From the NCBI GenBank assembly GCA_944384265.1, contig CALWSR010000007.1, forward strand, positions 37,586 through 101,585: a DNA stretch of 64,000 nucleotides. The letters run 5' to 3'. The DNA is from an uncultured Clostridia bacterium. GTDB lineage: Bacteria > Bacillota > Clostridia > Lachnospirales > Anaerotignaceae. Positions within the stretch are counted from its first letter, which is position 1; each line of letters starts with the position of its first letter. Under the pieces are notes generated by a model. The model had not been told where the DNA came from, did no database searches, and saw nothing but the letters and a program-made list of their open reading frames with translations. Both the position numbers and the translations under genes were made by a program. Shown piece by piece: positions 25,815 through 34,374 of the stretch.

Positions 25815-28487
25815 TTATGAAACGGTTTTCTTTCTTTTTAAAGCATATTTTTGAATGGCCTTTACAGCCTCCATTTGAACAATAGAAGCAATAGAAAGCA
25901 GCAGCACAATCATCCACTGTATTGCATCCAATGCTGTTACTTTAAATGCTGTCTGCAAATATGGCATCCACAATATGCAAAGCACCAGCAAAAGGGATAC
26001 AATAAAGGATACCTTCAGCCAAGGGTTATGTCCTTCTGCCCTCACCCATATATATTCTGTGTTGGAACGCTGATTAAAGGCACGAAACATTTGTGAAAAT
26101 GCCAAAATGCTAAATGCCATTGTCTGCCCTGTGGTTTGTCCCGAAAGGGATACGCCTATCCAATAGCCCGTCAGTGTCATGGCCGCCACAAATATACCTT
26201 GGGTAATCACTCTTTGTATCAAATTTTTTTCAAACAGTGTGCCGGATTTCACAGGCTGATGCTTCATAATATTTTTACTTGCCGGGTCCACACCAAGGGC
26301 CAATGCCGGCAGTGTAGCCGTTGCCAAATTCACCCACAATATATGCACTGCCAAAAGAGGGGCGTCCCAGTTAAAAATGGTTGCAATCAGCAGTGTTGTA
26401 ATTTCTGCAATATTGCCGGCTAATAAAAATTGTATCACCTTTTGTATGTTTCGATATACCCTTCGTCCTTCTTTGATGGCATAAGCAATGGTGGTAAAGC
26501 TGTCATCCAATAATATCATATCAGAGGCTTCCTTTGCCACATCTGTGCCGGTCACCCCCATTGCCACGCCAATGTCCGCTGCCTTCAGCGCAGGAGAATC
26601 GTTGACGCCATCACCTGTCATGGCAGCCACTTCTCCTATCCGTTTTAAAGACTGTATAATCCCCAGCTTATCCGCAGGGGAAACACGGGCAAACACTGTT
26701 GTTGTTTTCACAGCTTCGTCTAGCTGCTGCTCTGTCATAGCCTCCAGTTCATCACCGGAAACCACTCTGTCCCCCTCCTGCCATATGCCCAGCTCTTTGG
26801 CAATGGCTGTGGCCGTCACTTTATGGTCTCCTGTAATCATAATGGTTCTAATACCTGCCTGACGGCAAACAGCCACAGATTCTGCCACCTCTTTTCGAGG
26901 CGGGTCAATCATGCCTGCTGCACCTAAAAAAGTCATGTCATATTCTATGTCTGTATCATCCTCTTTTGGGACCTCTTGTATGGTTCTGCAAGCAAAGCCC
27001 AATACTCTCAATGCCTTTGAAGACATTTCAAGACAAAGTGCTTGTATATTTTGTTTGTCTTTTTCTGTCAAATCACGGATGCCCTCTGCTGTCAGTATTT
27101 TTGTGCAAAGGGGAAGCATTTCATCCACTGCCCCCTTTGTATAGGAAATATACCTTCCTTCTATTTCATGCACAGTGGACATTCTTTTTCTGTGGGAATC
27201 AAAGGGCTGTTCAAACAAACGAGGATATTTATCTTCCAAAGCCTCATGCTCTATGCCAAATGCCTGTGCCATGTAAATCAATGCGCCCTCTGTGGGGTCG
27301 CCTATGATTTCTCCTTCTCTGTCTGGGTCAATGCTTGCATTGTTGCACAGTGCCGCTGCATAAACCAGCTGCTGATATACATGAGGGTGTTTTTTGGCAC
27401 CATCCTCCACAAGCGTCACCACACCGTTTTCAAAATCTCCGTTTACGGCAATATGAGTCACTGTCATTTTGTTCAATGTCAATGTACCTGTTTTGTCACT
27501 GCAAATCACTGTTGCACTGCCCAATGTTTCCACAGCAGGCAGCTTTCTGACCAATGCATTTCTTTTTGCCATTCTTTGCACACCCAATGCCATAACAATG
27601 GTGGCTGTGGCCGGCAAGCCCTCAGGTATAATGGAAATTGCAAGAGAAATGGCCACCAAAAACTGAGGTATCAATGGCCTGTGATACAATGCGCCAATGA
27701 CCAGTATCAATATACAAATGATAATCCCCGCAACTGTCAGCACCTTTCCCACAGCATTGAGCTTTCTTTTCAAAGGTGTGTCAAAATCACTTTCCTGCTC
27801 CAGCATTTGTGCAATGCTTCCCACCTCTGTGTTCATACCTGTTGCTGTCACAACACCCATACCATTTCCATATGTAACAATAGAACTGGTATATGCCATG
27901 TTTGTTCTTTCTCCCAATAGGCAATTTTCCGTTAAAATATGGTCGGCGTCCTTTTCCGACGGCACAGATTCTCCTGTCAAAGCTGCCTCCTGTATTTTTA
28001 AATTGGCAGATTCTATAAGCCTCATATCAGCAGGCACCATGGTGCCATCTTCTAAATATACAATATCTCCCGGCACCAATTCCTCTGCCGGCACAATGCT
28101 TTCTTCCCCCTGCCGCAGCACACGGGCATTTGGTGTACTCATATTGCGCAGTGCCTCCAGTGAGGATTCTGCTTTTTTCTCCTGTACAATGCCTATGACC
28201 GCATTGAGTATAACAATGCTCATAATCACAATTGCTTCTGTCCATTCCTTTAATACGGCAGAAAAAACAGCCGCTCCAATGAGTATCAATACCATAGGGT
28301 CTGTAATTTGTGTTTTTATCATTTGTAAAACACTTCTTCTGACTGTTTGATGCAATGCATTTTTTCCATATTGCTGTAACCTTTTTGCTGCCTCGGCATC
28401 ACTCAATCCCTCTGCTGTGGTTTGAAATGCCTCCAATACCTCTTGCGTTGTTTTTGTGTGCCAAGGCCTTTGACTGTGATTTTCCAT
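25815..28487 (-). CDS. P-type Ca2+-transporting ATPase (P2A/P2B-like)
   Basis: 890-residue cation pump of the SERCA/PMCA-like group. Order of elements: N-terminal cation ATPase domain (WHTKTTQEVLEAFQTTAEGLSDAEAAKRLQQYG), TM1-2, actuator domain with TGES (ALTGESVPSEKD), TM4 with IPEGLPATATIVMALG (Ca2+-site PEGLP), phosphorylation site CSDKTGTLTLNKMT, nucleotide domain, hinge MTGDGVNDSPALKAADIG, and six C-terminal helices. TM6 has NLATATLPALALGVDP. It likely exports Ca2+ (possibly Mn2+). Start at 28487 (MENHSQRPWHTK) follows AAGGAGTGAT. A possible 40-codon ORF lies 35 bases upstream in the same direction. Confidence 0.95.
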   Translation of the reverse strand: MENHSQRPWHTKTTQEVLEAFQTTAEGLSDAEAAKRLQQYGKNALHQTVRRSVLQMIKTQITDPMVLILIGAAVFSAVLKEWTEAIVIMSIVILNAVIGIVQEKKAESSLEALRNMSTPNARVLRQGEESIVPAEELVPGDIVYLEDGTMVPADMRLIESANLKIQEAALTGESVPSEKDADHILTENCLLGERTNMAYTSSIVTYGNGMGVVTATGMNTEVGSIAQMLEQESDFDTPLKRKLNAVGKVLTVAGIIICILILVIGALYHRPLIPQFLVAISLAISIIPEGLPATATIVMALGVQRMAKRNALVRKLPAVETLGSATVICSDKTGTLTLNKMTVTHIAVNGDFENGVVTLVEDGAKKHPHVYQQLVYAAALCNNASIDPDREGEIIGDPTEGALIYMAQAFGIEHEALEDKYPRLFEQPFDSHRKRMSTVHEIEGRYISYTKGAVDEMLPLCTKILTAEGIRDLTEKDKQNIQALCLEMSSKALRVLGFACRTIQEVPKEDDTDIEYDMTFLGAAGMIDPPRKEVAESVAVCRQAGIRTIMITGDHKVTATAIAKELGIWQEGDRVVSGDELEAMTEQQLDEAVKTTTVFARVSPADKLGIIQSLKRIGEVAAMTGDGVNDSPALKAADIGVAMGVTGTDVAKEASDMILLDDSFTTIAYAIKEGRRVYRNIQKVIQFLLAGNIAEITTLLIATIFNWDAPLLAVHILWVNLATATLPALALGVDPASKNIMKHQPVKSGTLFEKNLIQRVITQGIFVAAMTLTGYWIGVSLSGQTTGQTMAFSILAFSQMFRAFNQRSNTEYIWVRAEGHNPWLKVSFIVSLLLVLCILWMPYLQTAFKVTALDAIQWMIVLLLSIASIVQMEAVKAIQKYALKRKKTVS

Positions 28488-28522
28488 ATTGTATGGAATC
28501 ACTCCTTTCTTTATAAAAATTT

Positions 28523-28645
28523 TTATAATGATGCACAAAAAGACATAGCCTGCACCCTGAAAAGAGCGTAGAATATGCCTTTTGTATCATACTGAAATTG
28601 GTTTTGACTTGTTCTCCCGTCTGCGTCACTATCGCTGGCGTCCAT
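28523..28645 (-). CDS. Possible 40-residue leader ORF with DxDxDG motif
   Basis: Short ORF ending 35 bases before the Ca2+ ATPase start. It begins ATG with AAAGGAAA at good spacing and encodes MDASDSDADGRTSQNQFQYD followed by TKGIFYALFRVQAMSFCASL. Residues 5-10 (DSDADG) match the first half of an EF-hand loop, although position 12 is Gln rather than Glu. The start of the ORF is richer in G+C than its surroundings. It could be a Ca2+-responsive leader peptide, a small pump partner, or chance; no homologue is recalled. Confidence 0.4.
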   Translation of the reverse strand: MDASDSDADGRTSQNQFQYDTKGIFYALFRVQAMSFCASL

Positions 28646-29294
28646 TTTTGATTTCCTTTCTTTATTTTTGTGGTAGTGTCAGTATATGAAAAAGCCATCC
28701 AAAAGTCAATCAAAATACTTGTCATTTTATAACTCTTTACAGAATCTAAACATTTTTCTATAAAAAGTATGCCTCTTTTAATCAAAAATAATACTTTTTT
28801 TACGAAAATTTTATGTCATATCATTCAGATATATACTACAATGATATACAATTCTATTATTACCAGCCCATACCCTTTTTTCACTGCAACAGCACATTTT
28901 TCTGCCATTTTATACAAAACTGCTATAATATACAGTAAAATATGTATGGTTTTCTATACAAAAGTACGGCACCCATGCCATGCTGTCAATATCAATACCC
29001 AAAATTGGGTCAAATCAAAATCTCCGGTAAACAAGTCATTGGAACAATCTCTAAAAGAGAGCTTTCTGCTGATTGTATACAAAATTTTGCATTTCACGAC
29101 ATTTATGAGCGGCCACTGAAAGCATCTGTTTTATTTTGTCTGATTTTTTCTTTTCCTATAAATGGGTCTATATATTCTTTCAATGATATTTCGTCTGTCA
29201 TATCCTTCTGACTTATTTTTTATGTACACATTTTCATTGTTTCCATGGCCCGGATAGACTTGTACCTCTTCATGACTGCATTTTCTTTTTCTCA
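28646..29294. other. Intergenic region, no supported gene
   Basis: AT-rich DNA upstream of the ATPase unit with promoter function presumed. Short plus-strand reading frames here lack ribosome binding sites. Confidence 0.4.
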
Positions 29295-29519
29295 TCATTG
29301 CCCTATGATTTGTACTATATCTGACATAAATCCTATGTATATCCCCTTTCTTCTATATTTTTTATATGCTATTTTATTGTTCCTGACCATCTCCATTTCA
29401 CCGCTTTTCAGTTGACTGCACAAATGGCCACAAAAGTAATTCACACTTCCACATTTTGGTGATGCAATAGCATTGATTTTAAAGGCATCCATATCATATA
29501 TATCCACCCATTTGCTCAT
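29295..29519 (-). CDS. Hypothetical small protein, possibly a broken gene
   Basis: 74 codons beginning MSKWVDIYDMDAFKINAIAS and containing CGSVNYFCGHLCSQ with a C-x6-C-x3-C spacing. Its ATG overlaps the stop of the preceding 31-codon ORF (ATGA), so it may be translated by coupling or both may be parts of one frameshifted gene. No family recognised. Confidence 0.35.
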   Translation of the reverse strand: MSKWVDIYDMDAFKINAIASPKCGSVNYFCGHLCSQLKSGEMEMVRNNKIAYKKYRRKGIYIGFMSDIVQIIGQ

Positions 29520-29611
29520 GGATGTGTCTTTCTGATTAGGTGGAAATATGCTTCATTATGTGAGCCTGTTTTTTTATGTCTATTCCGTGATTTTGGCTTC
29601 ATTTCTTTCAT
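29516..29611 (-). CDS. Hypothetical 31-residue basic peptide
   Basis: Starts with ATG seven bases after a perfect AGGAGG and encodes a very basic peptide (MKEMKPKSRNRHKKTGSHNE...). It ends overlapping the next ORF by four bases. The strong ribosome binding site argues for translation; the function is unknown and a frameshift joining it to the downstream ORF is possible. Confidence 0.4.
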   Translation of the reverse strand: MKEMKPKSRNRHKKTGSHNEAYFHLIRKTHP

Positions 29612-29735
29612 ATCAAAACCTCCTAATATGCTCTTTATGATGTGCCAAATTTTCATTATAAAATGATAATCCTTTTATATACTAAAGTATTTTTATTGAT
29701 TCCCAGCAGAGTCGGGAGTTTTTCCAGCAAAAGCA

Positions 29736-29787
29736 AACAAATAAAAACAGTACTTACTTTTTAGAGTAAGTACTGTTTTTATTTGTT
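29736..29787 (-). terminator. Strong terminator after the DUF2085 gene
   Basis: A 22-bp perfect stem: the arm at 29736-29757 (including AACAGTACTTAC, with one-sided A-run) pairs with 29766-29787, loop TTTTTAGA. A/T runs on both sides make it bidirectional. It overlaps the DUF2085 stop codon. Confidence 0.9.
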
Positions 29788-30148
29788 ATGCTATAAAATG
29801 GGCCATATCAATTCCAAATTGCAATGCAGCCATAGTTGAAATCACAAAAAGAGTACAAATGCCATATCCAAACATAAAGCCTGTTATAAATCTTCTGGCA
29901 TTGGTACTGTTATAGGATGTCAATGCCTGCACAAAGCCATCTACTATCATTGGAAGCAACAAAAAAATCGCTGCTGTAACCGGCAGTCTGTATAAAAAAC
30001 CAAAAAGCAGTGAAATCAAAATTCCTGCCAATTCTCCTGTACATCTAGCACACACGGGAAATTTTTTGTTGTTTATGTAAAAAGACCTTTCGTCCATACA
30101 ATGACAGCCGCATAAAATAGGCAGCCAACGATAAATCCATTTCAACAT
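29786..30148 (-). CDS. DUF2085 membrane protein
   Basis: 120-residue membrane protein with three hydrophobic segments. The DUF2085 signature is clear: CGCHCMDERSFYINNKKFPVCARCTGELAGI, with cysteines and histidine spaced as a metal or redox centre (C-x-C-H-C ... C-x2-C). The function is unknown. Its ATG is one base after the stop of the zinc-ribbon gene, so the two are co-transcribed, and a strong terminator follows. Confidence 0.85.
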   Translation of the reverse strand: MLKWIYRWLPILCGCHCMDERSFYINNKKFPVCARCTGELAGILISLLFGFLYRLPVTAAIFLLLPMIVDGFVQALTSYNSTNARRFITGFMFGYGICTLFVISTMAALQFGIDMAHFIA

Positions 30149-30149
30149 T

Positions 30150-30440
30150 TTAATATCCGGACAAACCTAAACCAATTCCAGCAACTATTATTATTACATA
30201 ATATAAAACACCAAGAATCACAGAAATCAGGGCGCCAATTCCGGCTGCTTTTGATGTTTTTGGCTTTGTGTCCTTCCATACAATAAAAAGCACCAGTCCT
30301 ACAATTGGAACACAGCAACCCAAAAGCCCCCACAAAAATCCTCCGTTATCTACAACAGCCGGTTTTTGTTCCACACCGCAGCTTGGACAAATGATCGCCT
30401 TATCATCAATTTCTTTACCACAATTTTTACAATAAGCCAT
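30150..30440 (-). CDS. Zinc-ribbon membrane protein
   Basis: 96 residues: an N-terminal zinc ribbon (YCKNCGKEIDDKAIICPSCG, two C-x2-C pairs) followed by two transmembrane helices (residues ~34-54 and ~68-92). Such proteins are common in Clostridia and have no known role. GGGGGGGAT precedes the ATG, and a good promoter lies upstream. First gene of a pair with the DUF2085 protein; both carry paired cysteines, suggesting metal binding at the membrane. Confidence 0.82.
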   Translation of the reverse strand: MAYCKNCGKEIDDKAIICPSCGVEQKPAVVDNGGFLWGLLGCCVPIVGLVLFIVWKDTKPKTSKAAGIGALISVILGVLYYVIIIVAGIGLGLSGY

Positions 30441-30484
30441 TTCACAATCCCCCCCTATATTAATAACCTATAAATTTCAGTAGA

Positions 30485-30514
30485 ATGATAGCATATATTG
30501 ACTTATGATGTCAA
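30485..30514 (-). promoter_or_regulatory. Sigma-A-type promoter of the zinc-ribbon/DUF2085 pair
   Basis: On the minus strand TTGACA (30514-30509) and TATCAT (30490-30485) are separated by 18 bases, 45 bases upstream of the start codon. Confidence 0.65.
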
Positions 30515-30923
30515 GGCTTTTTCAGTATTCTTTGACAGATGTACCAAACATTATATTTTCAGCCATACCATTTTAATCATAGTATATTTTTAAATTATTT
30601 CTTTTGTCATATAAACAGATAAATTAATCTGTAATATATCCTATTTATTTTTCATTCAATAACCCCTTACACAGAATCTAAAATACCTTACAAAATACCT
30701 TTGTAATACTGCACGGGCCTGCATACTTTTTGGAACTTGCTGAAATACTCCTTTCATACTGTACCTGCCTTTTTTATATATATTCCCCTTACCCTCCCTG
30801 TCAGAAACAGCCAATCTGTGTTTGTTTCAGCACTATATTACCATGCATTGATATTCTATGGGAGCATAACCACATTTGAGGCTGCACCCCCCTCGCCTGC
30901 CCTTGGCGAATTCAGAGTAGGAT
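30515..30923. other. Intergenic region, no supported gene
   Basis: AT-rich spacer between the zinc-ribbon promoter and the DIP1984 pseudogene. Nothing recognised. Confidence 0.4.
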
Positions 30924-31540
30924 TTACACTGCTGTCTGCATGACATTTGCTCTGTTTTCTGCTGCCAAACAAAAATAGGATTCTATCCTCTTTGTTTTCC
31001 AGTTGCTTTGCTGCAATTTGTTATCCAGCAAATCCAATTCTTTTGACATTCTGTCAATTTCTGCCTGCCAGTCGGCAACACAAACAGTTGGTTTTATTTT
31101 CATCTTCGATACCATGGGCATTGACTTTCTGCATAAACCACAGCTTTATATATATGAATTTTTAAAGCAATACCATCTTTTGCTGCAAGCATTTCTGTTC
31201 CTATTTTCCCTCTCACAATGTTTTTGCAATTTGTTTCATTGATACAGGCAATCAAATAATATGGAGATGCTACAAAATAAAATTGTATCAGCAGCTTGCA
31301 CAAAGAAAGCCTACAAATCATAGAAAACCGGCTGTTTTCTGAGTGAAATCTGCTCAAAAAGCACCCGGTTTTTGTACACTATGATTGGGCTGTTTTGGGA
31401 TGGCCCCTTTCCATTTTTAAGGATTTTCTGCCCTTTGCTCTCCTTTCTGCACCAATACATTGTGGCTCAGCCTGCTTTTTTGGCTGTTTTATATTTTGGC
31501 TCAAATCCCCGCATTGCTGCAATGCCTTTGCCAACTCCAT
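30924..31540 (-). pseudogene. DIP1984-family protein gene, frameshifted and split by a MITE
   Basis: Three fragments in order on the minus strand resemble one DIP1984-family protein (~150 residues). The N-terminal piece from 31540 reads MELAKALQQCGDLSQNIKQP, after AAAAGAGG. The middle piece (about 31100-31240) reads INETNCKNIVRGKIGTEMLA then AKDGIALKIHIYKAVVYAES. The C-terminal piece (about 30975-31105) reads PTVCVADWQAEIDRMSKELD then LLDNKLQQSNWKT. They are in different frames, and a 149-bp repeat element at 31262-31410 separates the first from the second. Family recognition rests on remembered consensus (MSKELRELDxKIQxxNW). The gene is certainly non-functional if the assignment holds. Confidence 0.65.
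31262..31410. mobile_element. MITE-like nested palindrome, copy A
   Basis: 149-bp member of a three-copy family (others at 59805-59955 and 61708-61859). All share a left end like AGGAGCTGYYGCAAAAT, the core AAAACCGGCTGTTTT, GAGTGAAAT, CTCAAAAAGCA, CCGGTTTT, and a right end that is the inverse of the left. This copy is the most diverged and sits inside the DIP1984 pseudogene. No coding capacity; mobilised in trans if at all. Confidence 0.75.
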
Positions 31541-32040
31541 AGTATTTTTATCCTCTTTTCCTCAGTGCACCCCTTTCCCATCATCGGCTTTGGCAGAAAA
31601 ATGTATTTTTTACTGACTGTTATAAAAGAGATGACATACAGCATATATGATTTTTGTATTGTTTCTTTTTATGGAAATATTATCCCTTCTACGGTATTAC
31701 AGTACAGCTTTTTTATTTTATAAATATAGTCTGCAGCCCTTTACTGTTAAAAAGCAAATCCATTCAAAAATTACATCAATCCACTACAAAAGCAGTATTG
31801 TCCATTATATAAGGAAAAATTGTCTTTTCTTATTTTTTTGCTTTTTTTAAAACAACACTGGGATATGAAACATTTCTGGAGAGCAGAGGCAATGCTTTTG
31901 TTTCACCCTTTTATTTCTATTGCTCCATTGTTTTACAATGTCTGCAACTAATACGGCATTTTTGGCAGTATTGTTTGCTGACAGTTGCTGCATAACCATT
32001 TTATTGTATCCCTATGATTTTTATACCGGTTTACTTTTTA
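31541..32040. other. Intergenic region upstream of the DIP1984 pseudogene
   Basis: AT-rich; probably the old promoter region of the pseudogene and the end of the hydrolase operon. No terminator for the hydrolase operon is evident. Confidence 0.4.
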
Positions 32041-33096
32041 TTACATATTTTCATGAAAAAAAGCAATTAATCTATCAAAGGGAATTTTGGCAGTATCAGC
32101 GTACAAATCAACATGATTGGCCTGCGGCACAATGCAAAGCTCCTTGGGGCCGGCTGCAAGCTCATAGGCAGACTCACTAATTGGCCGTGTTTGTGCATTT
32201 TCACCTGCCATAAACAAAACCGGCTGTGTCATTTTATCAACGTGGTTTAAAAGCTGAAAGTTGTAAAATGCCAATTGACTGGTGGTGGTAAATCCCCCCA
32301 ATGCTCTTGGATGATGTCCCCTTTCCATTCCATAAAAGCTGTAAAATTCTGCCCAAATGCCTTCTAGATTTTCAGGGATTTCTTCTGTCGGCTCTTCTGG
32401 ATAAGTGGGGATATACTGAGGCTGTCCGTTGTCTATGTCTGCCCATCTTTGCTGGGCAATGGGGTTTACTGCCTCAAACCATTGTTCTGTGTCTAATCCG
32501 TTTGCCGATGCACTGACATCAAATAAGCTTGCAGTGGCCACAGCCTTTATTCTTGTATCTGTTTGAGCTGCGGCAAGGGCAAAGCCGCCACTGCCACAGA
32601 TGCCAACTGCACCGATTTTTTCTCTGTCCACATATTCCAATGTACCCACATAATCCACTCCGGCACTGAAATCCTCTGTAAAAATGTCAGGAGAGGAAGT
32701 ATGTCTGGGTTCTCCTTCACTTTCTCCATTAAAGGAAGGGTCAAATGCAAGCACCACAAATCCGTGCTGTGCCAGTTCATTTGCATACACACCGGGTCCC
32801 TGCTCTTTTACACCGCCATAGGGAGGGCCAATGACCAAGGCCGGATGCTCTGCTGCCATATCCATATCCTTGGCAGTATACAAATCCCCTGACAATGTAA
32901 TGCCATAGCGGTTTTGAAATGTAACGGCAGTACGCTGCACATTTTCATCCAGTTCAAATATATAATCATCCTTTTCCGTTGATTGCTCAGATACCCTATT
33001 TTCAACAGAAGCCACTTGCTGTTCATTGGAATTGGAACAGCCAAGCATACCAAACAATAAAACTGTTGTCAGTGCTATGAGAATTCTTTTTTTCAT
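32041..33096 (-). CDS. YcjY-like alpha/beta hydrolase lipoprotein
   Basis: 351-residue surface lipoprotein: signal peptide with lipobox LLFGMLGC (Cys20), a ~30-residue acidic linker, then an alpha/beta hydrolase of the YcjY/dienelactone hydrolase-like group. The nucleophile elbow is GICGSGG at 165-171, giving Cys167 as likely nucleophile; upstream are GVYANELAQHGFVVLAFDPS and EPRHTSSPDIFTEDFSAGVDYV, which are YcjY hallmarks; the C-terminal NHVDLYAD supplies the His. Start at 33096 follows AGGAGG at seven bases. Last gene of a five-gene minus-strand cluster and a paralogue of the gene at 34918. Substrate unknown. Confidence 0.88.
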   Translation of the reverse strand: MKKRILIALTTVLLFGMLGCSNSNEQQVASVENRVSEQSTEKDDYIFELDENVQRTAVTFQNRYGITLSGDLYTAKDMDMAAEHPALVIGPPYGGVKEQGPGVYANELAQHGFVVLAFDPSFNGESEGEPRHTSSPDIFTEDFSAGVDYVGTLEYVDREKIGAVGICGSGGFALAAAQTDTRIKAVATASLFDVSASANGLDTEQWFEAVNPIAQQRWADIDNGQPQYIPTYPEEPTEEIPENLEGIWAEFYSFYGMERGHHPRALGGFTTTSQLAFYNFQLLNHVDKMTQPVLFMAGENAQTRPISESAYELAAGPKELCIVPQANHVDLYADTAKIPFDRLIAFFHENM

Positions 33097-33110
33097 GTTC
33101 AAACCTCCTG

Positions 33111-33467
33111 TTATGCTTCACTTAGCCAAAGTGTTGCTGTAATATTTCCCTTGCCCAAAACCTTTTTCAGTTCTTTTTCGGTCATATTTGTCACGCTGCC
33201 AAGCTTTGTAAAATTCCATGTATTGGGTGCATAATAAATAACCAGCAAATTACCCTCAGAAAGTATCACATCCCCTGCCTTGGTGGTAATATGCTTATCA
33301 TTGCGGGGAAGCTTTGTTCCCAGATTTCCGAATTTTTCCATATGAGCATAATCCTTCATAGATATGGTCAAAGCCCCACCTTTTAGCAATGCTTTCAAAG
33401 CCTCCGAAGAGCTGCTTTGTGTCAATGCAATTTGAAGTGTGGTTCCATTCACTTCCATATTCACCAT
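33111..33467 (-). CDS. Cyclophilin-like fold protein
   Basis: 118 residues, one cyclophilin-like domain (PF18050 type): VNGTTLQIALTQSSSSEALK, KFGNLGTKLPRNDKHITTKAGDVILSEGNLLVIYY, KLGSV and a C-terminal GNITATL strand. Cytosolic, no signal peptide. No peptidyl-prolyl isomerase active site is evident; these proteins often sit beside flavodoxins, aldo/keto reductases and hydrolases. It lies between the lipoprotein hydrolase and the aldo/keto reductase with gaps of about 15 bases. AGGAG nine bases before the ATG. Confidence 0.82.
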   Translation of the reverse strand: MVNMEVNGTTLQIALTQSSSSEALKALLKGGALTISMKDYAHMEKFGNLGTKLPRNDKHITTKAGDVILSEGNLLVIYYAPNTWNFTKLGSVTNMTEKELKKVLGKGNITATLWLSEA

Positions 33468-33483
33468 TGTTTTTCACTCCTGT

Positions 33484-34368
33484 TCAAAGACTAGTCAGTA
33501 CCGGATTGTTTAAATAATTATAAAGCCTGTCTATCTCACTGGGTCTGGAGCAGTCCAGCATGGATGGGCAGTTTTTGTCCAGCTTTTCCATACGAGCCAT
33601 GTCCTCTTCATCCAGTGCAAAATCCCATATTGCTATGTTTTCCTCCATACGCTCTTTATGGACAGATTTTGGGATGATAACCACTCCCTGCTGAACATTC
33701 CAGCGCAAAATAACCTGCGCCGCCGTTTTGCCATGCTTTGCGGCAATCTCATTCAAAATGGGTTCTCTAAACATACCTTTCATCCCCTCTGCAAAGGGTG
33801 CCCAGCCTTCCGGCTGTACTCCCAGCTTTTTCATCACCTCAATATCCTCTGCCCTTTGATAATGGGGATGACGTTCAATCTGATTTACCATAGGCTTTAT
33901 GTTGACATTGTAGCAAATATCCATCAGTCTGGCTCCGTCAAAATTACACACACCAATGGAGCGAATTTTGCCTGCTTTATAAAGCTCCTCCATGGCTCTC
34001 CATGCCCCATAATAATCTCCCAAGGGCATATGAATGAGATACAAATCTATATAATCAAGCCCCAGTTGCTGCAAGGAACGGGCAAAAGCTTTTTTTAGAT
34101 TTTCATAGCCCATTTCCTGTATATAGGCTTTGGTGGTGAGAAACAGCTCTTCTCTTTTGACAATGCCCTTGTCTATTGCTTCTTGTACTGCCTCGCCCAC
34201 AGCTTTTTCATTTTGATAGGAGCTTGCCGTATCAATCATACGGTAACCGGTGCTTATGGCATTTTGCACAACCTCTTTACATTCCTCATTGGGTATTTGA
34301 AATACGCCAAAGCCCTCCTGAGGCATTTTCACGCCGTTATACAGTGAAACATAATTCATTTTTTTCAT
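33484..34368 (-). CDS. Aldo/keto reductase
   Basis: 294-residue NADPH-dependent reductase of the 2,5-diketo-D-gluconate reductase/AKR5-like group. The catalytic tetrad is intact: D46 and Y51 (MIDTASSYQNE), K80 (LTTKAY) and H113 (LIHMPLGDYYGAW). Further signatures are RSIGVCNF, and the cofactor-binding IPKSVHKERMEENIAIWDF. The centre differs from common members in VQPEGWAPFAEG in place of EAWSPL. It probably reduces a small aldehyde or keto compound; the substrate is unknown. It shares an operon with two cyclophilin-like proteins and two YcjY-like hydrolases. Confidence 0.93.
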   Translation of the reverse strand: MKKMNYVSLYNGVKMPQEGFGVFQIPNEECKEVVQNAISTGYRMIDTASSYQNEKAVGEAVQEAIDKGIVKREELFLTTKAYIQEMGYENLKKAFARSLQQLGLDYIDLYLIHMPLGDYYGAWRAMEELYKAGKIRSIGVCNFDGARLMDICYNVNIKPMVNQIERHPHYQRAEDIEVMKKLGVQPEGWAPFAEGMKGMFREPILNEIAAKHGKTAAQVILRWNVQQGVVIIPKSVHKERMEENIAIWDFALDEEDMARMEKLDKNCPSMLDCSRPSEIDRLYNYLNNPVLTSL

Positions 34369-34374
34369 CCTCCT

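Noticed and set aside
28490..28760. yybP-ykoY (manganese) riboswitch upstream of the Ca2+ ATPase gene
   Set aside because: Such riboswitches often precede this pump type, but the conserved core bases and a terminator were not found.
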